Shown one piece after another: positions 1 to 7,237 of a stretch of DNA of 19,793 nt. The DNA comes from DATLOJ01 sp035536315 (GTDB lineage: Bacteria; Actinomycetota; CADDZG01; JAHWKV01), in NCBI GenBank assembly GCA_035536315.1, contig DATLOJ010000146.1:1-19793 (forward strand). The letters are read 5' to 3'. The position numbers were made by a program, and so were the translations under genes. Each line of letters opens with the position of its first letter. The first letter of the stretch is position 1. The notes under the pieces were generated by a model. That model was not told where the DNA came from, did no database searches, and saw only the letters and a list, made by a program, of their open reading frames with translations.

Positions 1-2841
1 AACAGACGAGTCGTAACGAATGAAGAACTCTTTATCCGAGCTCAGCTTGCCCGTCCACGTCACATAGTTGCCCTCGACCTCCAGGCCTTCCGTAGCGGCG
101 GTTACCACCGTGCGATTAGGCAGCCTCACGCGAAGGACGAAGTCATCAGCGTAGAGATTGGGCTGGCGCCTCACTTGGAGCCTGTACTCCCCTTGCGCCA
201 TTCGTCCGCCCTCAAGGTCCAGTTCCAGGGATCCCGTCTTTCCAGGAAGCACTTCGAGAAATCGCGAAACCACGTTGAAGCCTTTTTCAACGTGACTTTC
301 CACCCCCGAGACGAAGCCGTCCACTTCGGCAGTCTTCACCCGAGTGGTGCGCGGCGAGTAGACGGATAGGTAGGAGCGGTTTAGACCTGCGGGATCTTCG
401 GGCAGGTAGGGTCCCGCAACGTTTGATGGAAGTCCATTCGGCGCGTGGTTCGACACAACGACCTCAAGCTGGCCTGAAATCCTGCCTTCGTCATCTACCT
501 CCACGCCGTACGAGATTTCCCGGCGGGCGTAGTAGTCGATTTTGTTTCCCGCCGCGTTCTGCCCCACCACCAGCACGAAGTCCTCCCCCACCACAGGATC
601 GAGCGCACCGGACAGTCCAGCCGCTTCGACATCCTCCTGAACTTCGGGAACGAACATCTGCAGGTGCCTTCCTGAAACCGACTGACCAATCGCCGGCACC
701 ATGGCCGTCGTATCCCGGAAATCCCCTTCTAGGAGCCGGGTCCATACGTCTCGGGCGATGTCGAGCAGGAAGTCCACCCGGTCCTCCTTGTTGGGATAGT
801 CGATGTAGACCTGGTTCAAGGCGAGCGGGAGGAAGTTGTCGCTGTTCACGGTCCCTGCAAGGGGGTGCTGGGACGGGCCGACTACCTTCAGAAGATTGTT
901 GAGGCCCACCGCGTCGACGGCGATCACGCCGTTCAGACTCTCGCCGGTTCCCTCCCTCCACAAGTCCAGCATCAGCCCGGCTGCCGTCGGAAAGTCAGCG
1001 GTCATATTCACGTTCGACCAAGTTGTCCTCGGCTGAAATCGGTCGTACCGCTCCACGTACTCGGGCGGAGCGCCTACCCCCCCGGCCGGCACAGGAAGCT
1101 CGATGTTTGATTCGAGGCTCTCCAGAACGAGCCTGCCGCCCTCCGCTCGCAATATCCCGAATGCACCCAGAAAGCCCCCGGTTGCTCTTAGCTCCACTGG
1201 GTTTTGGATCACAAGAAACCAGGAGCGGGGCGAATCCTTACCGAAGAACACCGGCAGGATTCGTGACGTGGCGTATGCCCCACTGAGCCCGTCGCGAAGA
1301 GAAGTCCCCTGAGAGATGAACTCGTCTCGAGCGCGTCCAATGGCCGGTACAAGAAGGCCTCTGGTACTCGAGGCCGCGCTAACCGAGTCCGCTGCGAGCG
1401 AGGCTGCGCGGCGAAGCTGTGGCTCTGCCTGCGCCCATGATTCGAGATCAATCGCGCCCTGGGAAAGTCCGGCCGCCACACCGTTCTCGGTCGCGGGGAA
1501 CGCATCAAGCGCTCGCGTTGCCTCGACTGCAGCCCGGCTCATCAACTCGGCGCCGTCGGCCAACGCTTCGACGGCGTCGAGGTTGGATCCAACGAACGGG
1601 ATCAGACGGGCCGGAGCCGTAACAGGAGACCCGAGGTCCTCCTTTGCTTTGCCCGCCCAGTTCCCGGCCTGATCGAACTTGACCCTTGCGACCGCGGTAT
1701 CTGCGCTGCGGAGTGCAGCTCCCCCCTCGACCATGAGTCGCCTTGCACGATTGAGTCTCGAGGCGGCAGAAAGGGCGGGAGCGACCGAAAGAAGCATCGC
1801 GGCCAGAAGGGTCATTCCGATGATCCAAATAAGCCTTCGCTTGAAGGGAAGGGGGCCGTGATCATGCTGTTTGAGAGTCAGTAGCAGCATGCCGCCAAGA
1901 GCAAACGAGCCTACGACTGCAAGAAGGAGCTCGGGCCTGGTACCGACGGCAAAAAGGACACCGGCCGCGGCCGCAACGGACGCTAATCCGTGAATGACTG
2001 CCGCCGCCTGTGAAGTTAGGCCGATGAACACAAGCCTGTGCGATATGTGGTCCGTTCCACCTTGAAACACGGGTATGCGGTGCAGGGCCCTTGATAGCAA
2101 GGCCACCCACGCGTCGGTCGCAGGGACGGACAGAATCGCAACTGGCGCCACCATCCGCCAGCCGGGCCCGAACTGACTCCCGGCTTCCAGTGCGAGGGCC
2201 GAGACGAGAAAACCCGCTGAAAGCGATCCGGAGTCGCCAAGATATGCGCGGCCCCTCCGAAAATTGAAGAAGAGAAACCCAAGTGCGGCCCCCGCCAATG
2301 CAGCCGCCAGGGGGGTGAGGAACGAGTCGCCTGCAAAGATCATCAGGGCTGCAAGTCCGATTCCCGACCCAAGGAAGCTGGAGCCTGCAATCCCGTCCAT
2401 GTTGTCCAAGAGGTTGAACGCGTTCACTCCTCCGGTCAGAAGGAATATCGCAAAGATCGCCTCAACCGGTCCATCCCCAGGTAAAGCCAGGCCCCCAAAC
2501 CAAACGCCCGCCGAAACTGCCAGCTGCAATGGAAACTTGACCTTGATAGGAATTCCGGTGGGCGAGAACCTGTCGTCGATGTATCCGATGAGCAAGAAAA
2601 GGCTCATCCCGGCGAGGATTGCCCATAGCTTTCGCGAGTAACCCCCGGCGATGAGCCCGGCGGAGATGACGACGAGGCCAAGAACAACGCCTCCCAGGTA
2701 GGTGATCCGCGCGGCCCCTCTTCCAAACAGCCGGGGTTGAACTACAAGGTTCATCCTCTGACCCACTCGGATCGCCAGCGGCATGAGCGCCGCAGTAACC
2801 ACAAGAGCTACCCCGCCGGTTATTGCCGCAAGTGTCAGCAA
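1..2841 (-). CDS. WecA/MraY-type phosphoglycosyl transferase fused to DUF4012 (3' end outside window)
   Basis: One uninterrupted frame runs from 2841 to the window edge (947 codons seen, no stop). Residues 1-320 form a polytopic polyprenyl-phosphate sugar-1-phosphate transferase with all family motifs: IDDR with D89/D90, NAFNLLDNMDG at 140-150, YLGDSGS at 200-206 and TDHISHRL at 263-270. This enzyme class moves a HexNAc- or hexose-1-phosphate from its UDP form to undecaprenyl phosphate and starts a lipid-linked glycan. After a basic linker (KRR at 334-336) a further membrane helix (337-356) leads into a DUF4012 region with the hallmark NPVELRATGGF from residue 547. By positive-inside logic DUF4012 is extracytoplasmic. 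The TTG start at 2841 is chosen because it keeps the first helix; the next in-frame starts are GTG 2802 and ATG 2784. The upstream glycosyltransferase stops 21 nt before. DUF4012 has no established biochemical function. Domain identity is firm; the start codon is not. Confidence 0.88.
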   Translation of the reverse strand, partial: MLTLAAITGGVALVVTAALMPLAIRVGQRMNLVVQPRLFGRGAARITYLGGVVLGLVVISAGLIAGGYSRKLWAILAGMSLFLLIGYIDDRFSPTGIPIKVKFPLQLAVSAGVWFGGLALPGDGPVEAIFAIFLLTGGVNAFNLLDNMDGIAGSSFLGSGIGLAALMIFAGDSFLTPLAAALAGAALGFLFFNFRRGRAYLGDSGSLSAGFLVSALALEAGSQFGPGWRMVAPVAILSVPATDAWVALLSRALHRIPVFQGGTDHISHRLVFIGLTSQAAAVIHGLASVAAAAGVLFAVGTRPELLLAVVGSFALGGMLLLTLKQHDHGPLPFKRRLIWIIGMTLLAAMLLSVAPALSAASRLNRARRLMVEGGAALRSADTAVARVKFDQAGNWAGKAKEDLGSPVTAPARLIPFVGSNLDAVEALADGAELMSRAAVEATRALDAFPATENGVAAGLSQGAIDLESWAQAEPQLRRAASLAADSVSAASSTRGLLVPAIGRARDEFISQGTSLRDGLSGAYATSRILPVFFGKDSPRSWFLVIQNPVELRATGGFLGAFGILRAEGGRLVLESLESNIELPVPAGGVGAPPEYVERYDRFQPRTTWSNVNMTADFPTAAGLMLDLWREGTGESLNGVIAVDAVGLNNLLKVVGPSQHPLAGTVNSDNFLPLALNQVYIDYPNKEDRVDFLLDIARDVWTRLLEGDFRDTTAMVPAIGQSVSGRHLQMFVPEVQEDVEAAGLSGALDPVVGEDFVLVVGQNAAGNKIDYYARREISYGVEVDDEGRISGQLEVVVSNHAPNGLPSNVAGPYLPEDPAGLNRSYLSVYSPRTTRVKTAEVDGFVSGVESHVEKGFNVVSRFLEVLPGKTGSLELDLEGGRMAQGEYRLQVRRQPNLYADDFVLRVRLPNRTVVTAATEGLEVEGNYVTWTGKLSSDKEFFIRYDSSV

Positions 2842-2862
2842 GAGATCATCCGCCCATAGCTG

Positions 2863-4047
2863 TCATTGCTCACCACTCGATCTTTTCCCAACGGCGAGAA
2901 CTAAATCCGCCAGACTCGCAAGTGCCTGGCCTCGGTCGAAGCCACGGGATGCTGTCAGCGCGTTGGCCGCCATCCGCTCCAGCTCCCCCGGGTTCTCCTT
3001 TGCCCAAAGAATCTTCATTAGCACGTCTGCAGGATCGGCTGGGTCCGCGACGATTCCGCATTCGACATGTTCGACAACCCGCGCGATGTCGCTTCCTGAG
3101 GGCACGACGGCCAGTACCGGCCTGCCGTTGGCGATTATCGAGTAGAACTTGCTGGGGACGACCAGACCTTCCATCCCCGATCTCAGCGTCACAACTTGAA
3201 GGTCGCCCGCCTTCATGACCGATGGCACTTCGTCCTCGGGACGGAAAGGGATCACCGGAATTGGGTGCATCCCGGTCTCACGAAAACCTCCTCCAACGAA
3301 AAGCATCCCCACTTCGCTCGGCAGCTTCTCGGCGGCCTCGACGAGGGTCTCCCAGGCCCCCGCGCCGCCAAGGTTGCCGGCATGGACAACCAGGAACTCC
3401 TTGTCTCCCCGAAGTCGCTCGACCAGAAATGGGTCGGGCTCGTGCTTCGGCGGCCACGCTCCATGGGGCACCACCTTCACGCGCTCGGGCGGAATCCCTT
3501 TCGCGATAACCCTGTCTCGCATCGTCTCACCCAGACACACGATCGTGTGGCAACGCTTCAAGCCCGCCCGATGAACCCTCTCGAGGGCACGTTCGACGAG
3601 CCCCGGCCTCATCATTCCCGAAACGACCGCAAACTCTGGATGAAGGTCCTGCAAGGCGTAGACAACCGGGCGGCCGCGGGCCGCTATGAGGGAAACCCAG
3701 ACGGAGAAAGGGGGATCGCTGCCGCATACGACCACGTCGGGACGGCGAATAAGCAGGGAGCGAGCAGCGGCGAGTACACCGAAACTCGAGTAGTTGATGA
3801 TCCGATCGATGAGCTTCCGCCGGTCCATGCTTGTCGACCCGACTCGCTCCACCGGAACACCGTCGGCCGTCTCGCGCGAGAGAAACCTCCACGGAATCCT
3901 TCGCGCCGACGAGTACGAAGGACGGCCACAAAGCACACGAACTGCCGCCGCCCGCGCTGCAAACGTCTGAGCGATATCCCGGAAGATGGCGGCTGTGGCA
4001 GATCGGTCAGGAGGGTAGTACTGGTTCACGATGAGGACGCGAGTCAT
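2863..4047 (-). CDS. GT4 glycosyltransferase, WbuB/WcaI-like
   Basis: This is a 394-residue cytoplasmic GT-B glycosyltransferase. The N-terminus MTRVLIVNQYYPPD is the standard opening of the WbuB/WcaI group, which builds O-antigen and colanic-acid-type repeats. ALQDLHPE (131-138) closes the acceptor-side domain. The donor-side loop reads GMEGLVVPSKFY (291-302) followed by ANGRPVLAV, the usual variant of the EX7E loop in this group, with E293 and K300 as the likely nucleotide-sugar contacts. An open frame extends 59 codons further upstream, but it lies inside the previous gene and is low in hydrophobic residues. ATG 4047 forms an ATGA overlap with the preceding stop and is clearly the start. 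Donor and acceptor cannot be read from the sequence; family members often transfer 6-deoxy- or acetamido-sugars. Confidence 0.9.
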   Translation of the reverse strand: MTRVLIVNQYYPPDRSATAAIFRDIAQTFAARAAAVRVLCGRPSYSSARRIPWRFLSRETADGVPVERVGSTSMDRRKLIDRIINYSSFGVLAAARSLLIRRPDVVVCGSDPPFSVWVSLIAARGRPVVYALQDLHPEFAVVSGMMRPGLVERALERVHRAGLKRCHTIVCLGETMRDRVIAKGIPPERVKVVPHGAWPPKHEPDPFLVERLRGDKEFLVVHAGNLGGAGAWETLVEAAEKLPSEVGMLFVGGGFRETGMHPIPVIPFRPEDEVPSVMKAGDLQVVTLRSGMEGLVVPSKFYSIIANGRPVLAVVPSGSDIARVVEHVECGIVADPADPADVLMKILWAKENPGELERMAANALTASRGFDRGQALASLADLVLAVGKRSSGEQ

Positions 4048-5399
4048 CCGAGCGGATCCGCTTCCTCTAGATCTGCTGCATTCACTCGCTCGAGAAACGC
4101 AGCTCGATCCGTAAAGAAGAGCTTCATCGCCACGGCGAGCTCTCTTTCGGCGGGACCAAACTGATTCCTGAGGACAACGCTCCATCGCGTGCCCGATCGT
4201 TTCGGAGTCATTCCCCAGGCCCACTGAAATGCGAGCAGCGCGTTCCAGAGAATGAGCGCGGCCGCGAGCGCCACAACCACCGCCCTGCGCCGCGCCCAGA
4301 GTTTCTCGAAGATCGCTGCAGTCCCCACCAAGAAACCCGGAGTGAACAGGACGAAGAATCTGTTACCGAATGACGAGAGCTCCGGGGTGTGGTGGCCGGC
4401 CACAATCCACGACATCCCCGCGAAGACGGCCAGCAGACCCCAGCCAAGAGTTCGATCGTGCTTTCTCGCCACAACTATCAGTCCCACGAAGGCAAGAATG
4501 GCAAGCGGCGTCCACAAAAACAGCCCGTGATCGGAACCAAAGAAAACCTTCAAGAACCGAGGCTGTAGAAAGTTCACTTCATCCTGGTAACCGGTATGGA
4601 GCGGCGAGCCGTAGACGATCCCCTTACCAATGAGCTGAGGGATCATTCCGGTCACTCCGCCTGCGATCCACGCCGTTGCTGCCTTGAGCTGCTTGCCCTT
4701 TGCCTCGGGGGGACGCCTCACAAATGAAGCCGCCGGAAGGAGGTTCCACGCAACCGCCACAGGGTGGATCGATGCAAGAAGACCTCCAAGGACTCCCACC
4801 ACAAACCATCTAAGTGGCTGCCAGCCGGCCCGCATCCAGAGCCAAACAAGCAGGGCGGAGGCGAAAGTCCCCACTGCGAAAGGCCAGAAGGGCAAGAAGT
4901 ATTGGTAAACGGGAAGAGACGTCGCTCCCCAAACTGCCAGTGCTGCTACGAATGAAGCTGGCTTTCCAAAGAACCTTCGACACACGGCGTAACTGATCAC
5001 AATGCCCATGAAGGCATAGAGCGCACTGCCGAATGCGACGAGCCACAAGTGTGTCGTCGAGAACCCCTCCAAATCGCCGCCCAACAGAGCCGAAATCCCC
5101 TGCGCCACGAGGAAGAAAGGAGCCCAGAAGATGGCCGCTCCCGCACCCCAGGGATTCCTCAGATGGCCGGTCTTGGTTTTGTAGGCATCTCTCACCGAGC
5201 CGTCGAGGTTGAACACATCCCGTCGGACAAACTCATTGCCGTGTGAGTACTCGTCGGCAAAATGAAGGTCGCCGTCGGTAATCGGTGAGGCCATCCAGGC
5301 GTAGTAACCAAGTCCGTCTCCGCGCAGATAAGGCGTTACGAACGGAACGCTGATGAGGAACATGACGCACAGAGTCACGATCGGCCAGGCCCTGCGCAT
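4044..5399 (-). CDS. Polytopic GT-C-like membrane glycosyltransferase
   Basis: This 451-residue protein has about ten predicted hydrophobic segments, beginning with residues 7-24. Right after helix 1 comes an acidic loop, RGDGLGYYAW (26-35) then DGDLHFADEY (42-51), which is where GT-C enzymes place their catalytic aspartate (D28 is the best candidate). Residues 85-96 (GAGAAIFWAPFF) match a motif I associate with GT39/ArnT-related membrane proteins. GT-C enzymes use polyprenyl-phosphate sugars on the outer face, so a role in adding a side sugar to exported glycan is reasonable but inferred. The gene follows the methyltransferase by 17 nt, has a strong Shine-Dalgarno, and its stop overlaps the start of the WbuB-like gene. 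The specific family was not recognised, and an unrelated polytopic protein remains possible. Confidence 0.7.
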   Translation of the reverse strand: MRRAWPIVTLCVMFLISVPFVTPYLRGDGLGYYAWMASPITDGDLHFADEYSHGNEFVRRDVFNLDGSVRDAYKTKTGHLRNPWGAGAAIFWAPFFLVAQGISALLGGDLEGFSTTHLWLVAFGSALYAFMGIVISYAVCRRFFGKPASFVAALAVWGATSLPVYQYFLPFWPFAVGTFASALLVWLWMRAGWQPLRWFVVGVLGGLLASIHPVAVAWNLLPAASFVRRPPEAKGKQLKAATAWIAGGVTGMIPQLIGKGIVYGSPLHTGYQDEVNFLQPRFLKVFFGSDHGLFLWTPLAILAFVGLIVVARKHDRTLGWGLLAVFAGMSWIVAGHHTPELSSFGNRFFVLFTPGFLVGTAAIFEKLWARRRAVVVALAAALILWNALLAFQWAWGMTPKRSGTRWSVVLRNQFGPAERELAVAMKLFFTDRAAFLERVNAADLEEADPLG

Positions 5400-5403
5400 G
5401 CGG

Positions 5404-5409
5404 CCTCCT
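5404..5409 (-). promoter_or_regulatory. Strong Shine-Dalgarno AGGAGG for the GT-C-like gene
   Basis: The minus strand reads AGGAGG, then CCGC, then ATG at 5399. This is the clearest ribosome binding site in the window. It sits in one of the few true intergenic gaps (5400-5416), so this gene can be initiated independently, whereas most neighbours have weak sites and rely on overlap with the preceding stop. Confidence 0.75.
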
Positions 5410-5416
5410 GACTTGG

Positions 5417-6172
5417 CTATACCCGTCGCCCTCGTACGATCAGAAAGCGCCCGAGAGAGTCATCGGCAAAGCTCGTGTGACGCAATGCAGGGAACAGCCG
5501 GTCGAAGGGAAACCACGCATCCCTGCGAGAAACGCTTGCTATCTCTAGACCGACTTGCCTCGCGGCGCGCAGCCAGACTTCCTCGGGGAGGAACTTAACA
5601 AGCGGATGAATGGTGAACTCGGCTACCGCTGCCTTTCTCCGCAGGACGCGTCCTCCACCGTGCAGCAGGCGTGCGAAAACCGGCCTCAGAACTCTCCCTA
5701 GAGCAAAGAACAAAGTTTGAAATGCGAAGCGGCGATAGACGAGAAAAGTAAAGGCTCCACCGGGCTTCAGCACGCGGGAGCACTCAGAAATAGCCTCTTC
5801 CCACTCCACCATGTGGTGAAGAGCGCCCACGCAAAGCACTCCCTCGAACGTTGCCTCTCTGAACGGCAAGGCCTGCGCCTGTGCGCGGGACAACAGCGCC
5901 TCGGATCCTTGTTTGTGCAATCGCTCGCGCGCGACGGTGAGTGGGCGCTGAGCAAGGTCGATTCCAACTGCTGTCTCCGATGACTTAGCGAGCCTTGAAA
6001 GATCCAGTCCCGCTCCGCACGCGACCTCCAGTACGGACCCCGTAGCGACATCGAGGCGCAACTCGCGATCCCACCATGGGTAAAGGCGGCCGCGCTCATC
6101 GCCGGCGTCCTCCTCGCCTCCGCAGGGATACTCCTCGTAGAACTCCCTGACTTCCAGAGTTTCCTGTCTCAC
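5417..6172 (-). CDS. SAM-dependent class I methyltransferase (Methyltransf_11-like)
   Basis: This is a 251-residue cytosolic protein. Motif I is VLEVACGAGLD (47-57), the acidic residue binding the SAM ribose is D72 in GIDLA, and LHHM (118-121) plus the following RVLKPGG form the motifs typical of the UbiE/Methyltransf_11 fold. The C-terminal half has basic and hydrophobic stretches that could contact a lipid-linked substrate. The context suggests O- or N-methylation of a sugar in the repeat unit, or of a terminal residue as a chain-stop cap; the substrate is not visible. I place the start at GTG 6172, which gives a GTGA overlap with the upstream stop. A longer form starting at GTG 6211 is possible but would overlap 43 nt and adds only 13 polar residues. 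Confidence 0.85.
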   Translation of the reverse strand: MRQETLEVREFYEEYPCGGEEDAGDERGRLYPWWDRELRLDVATGSVLEVACGAGLDLSRLAKSSETAVGIDLAQRPLTVARERLHKQGSEALLSRAQAQALPFREATFEGVLCVGALHHMVEWEEAISECSRVLKPGGAFTFLVYRRFAFQTLFFALGRVLRPVFARLLHGGGRVLRRKAAVAEFTIHPLVKFLPEEVWLRAARQVGLEIASVSRRDAWFPFDRLFPALRHTSFADDSLGRFLIVRGRRV

Positions 6173-7227
6173 TGAGCCGTTTCGATCATTCGCACGAATT
6201 CCTCGCCGCACTCACGCCACGTTCTAATGTAGTCGTTCCCTCTTGGGACGGCCGGAGCTTTTAACGCCGCAAGGATCGCTCTGGATATGTCCTCGGGCGA
6301 CTCGGGATCGAAGAAGGATGCGTTCGGAGCGAGCTCCCTAAAGGGGGGGATGTCGCTGCACGCGATCGGCAGTCCGGCTGCGAGCGCCTCGGCCACGGGG
6401 TAACCGTAAGACTCCAGGAGCGAGGCGTTCAAGAGGGCTGATGCTCCCGAATACAGGCCTGCCATTGAATCCGGATCCACATACCCCAGACCCGTTACGA
6501 CTCCGGCCCCCCCACCTCCGGCTTGATCAACGTCCTTCTGGGTGAGTCCGGCTACGACAAGCTTCATGCCGTGCTCCTGATGCCGCACGCGCTCCCATGC
6601 CGCGAGAGTTCCAGAGATGTTCTTGTGTCCATAGGGCACTCCAACCCATAAGACATAGGGACCCGTCACGCCGAGACTCGCCGCGGGAACGACACTCGAC
6701 TTTGCCTTGATGTGATCGCTGCCCGGAGTTAGGACCCTCGTCTTTTCAATCGGGACCTCCAGAATCCGCGTTACACCACGGCTCATCGTCTTGGTGAACG
6801 TGACGGTCACAGCGGCGCGTCTGCAACTCTTCTTCAGTAGGGCCCTTTGAAACCTGTAGCGGGCGGCCCCATCGGGGTTCACTCCGTCGGGAGGAACCAC
6901 GTGGGGGTTCCGGCAGAAGACCGCGTATGGAGGGGACTTAACCAAAGGCCCAACGTCGGCAGGAAAAACCATGAAGTCGAATCCACGGCGCAGTGTCTCT
7001 CGGGGAATCCGGACGGTCTCATGGATGAGCCTTCTAGCCAGCTTTCGTCCTTGCAAATGCACCTCCGCCCACCCCGGGATGTTGCGGACGGCTGGGTCCA
7101 CTCGTGGGCCCGTGAAGACGACCCACTCCCAATCGGGTCGAAGCCCCGTGCACTGCGGCATCAAAGATCGCAGGAAACGCGCAGAGCCCGACCCCCATGC
7201 GCTCATTGCATCCAGGCCAACCTTCAC
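6169..7227 (-). CDS. GT4 family glycosyltransferase
   Basis: This 352-residue GT-B enzyme opens with MKVGLDAMSAWGSGSARF, the glycine-rich first loop of the mannosyl/rhamnosyltransferase-like GT4 group. VLWVGVPYGHKN (192-203) is the start of the donor domain. The EX7E motif is present as E272-SYGYPVA-E280, followed by ALAAGLPIACSDIPPFRE, so the protein should be catalytically competent. The GTG start at 7227 lies 10 nt after the asnB stop, with GGAG somewhat far upstream, and its own stop overlaps the methyltransferase start. Its placement between the amidotransferase and the methyltransferase suggests it handles a decorated sugar, but this is only positional inference. Confidence 0.9.
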   Translation of the reverse strand: MKVGLDAMSAWGSGSARFLRSLMPQCTGLRPDWEWVVFTGPRVDPAVRNIPGWAEVHLQGRKLARRLIHETVRIPRETLRRGFDFMVFPADVGPLVKSPPYAVFCRNPHVVPPDGVNPDGAARYRFQRALLKKSCRRAAVTVTFTKTMSRGVTRILEVPIEKTRVLTPGSDHIKAKSSVVPAASLGVTGPYVLWVGVPYGHKNISGTLAAWERVRHQEHGMKLVVAGLTQKDVDQAGGGGAGVVTGLGYVDPDSMAGLYSGASALLNASLLESYGYPVAEALAAGLPIACSDIPPFRELAPNASFFDPESPEDISRAILAALKAPAVPRGNDYIRTWRECGEEFVRMIETAQ

Positions 7228-7237
7228 CGTCTGATGA

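Noticed and set aside
491..961. A 156-codon minus-strand frame within the DUF4012 region
   Set aside because: It is out of frame with the DUF4012 reading, rich in Arg, Gly and Ser, and has no motif; the true frame is open through the whole region.
3196..4164. A 322-codon open frame on the plus strand
   Set aside because: It is antisense to the WbuB-like transferase, has an arginine/histidine-rich composition with no recognisable motif, and such mirror frames are common opposite GC-rich genes.
4048..4224. N-terminal extension of the WbuB-like transferase
   Set aside because: The added 59 residues are polar, overlap the previous gene fully and precede a canonical N-terminus at ATG 4047 that overlaps the upstream stop.
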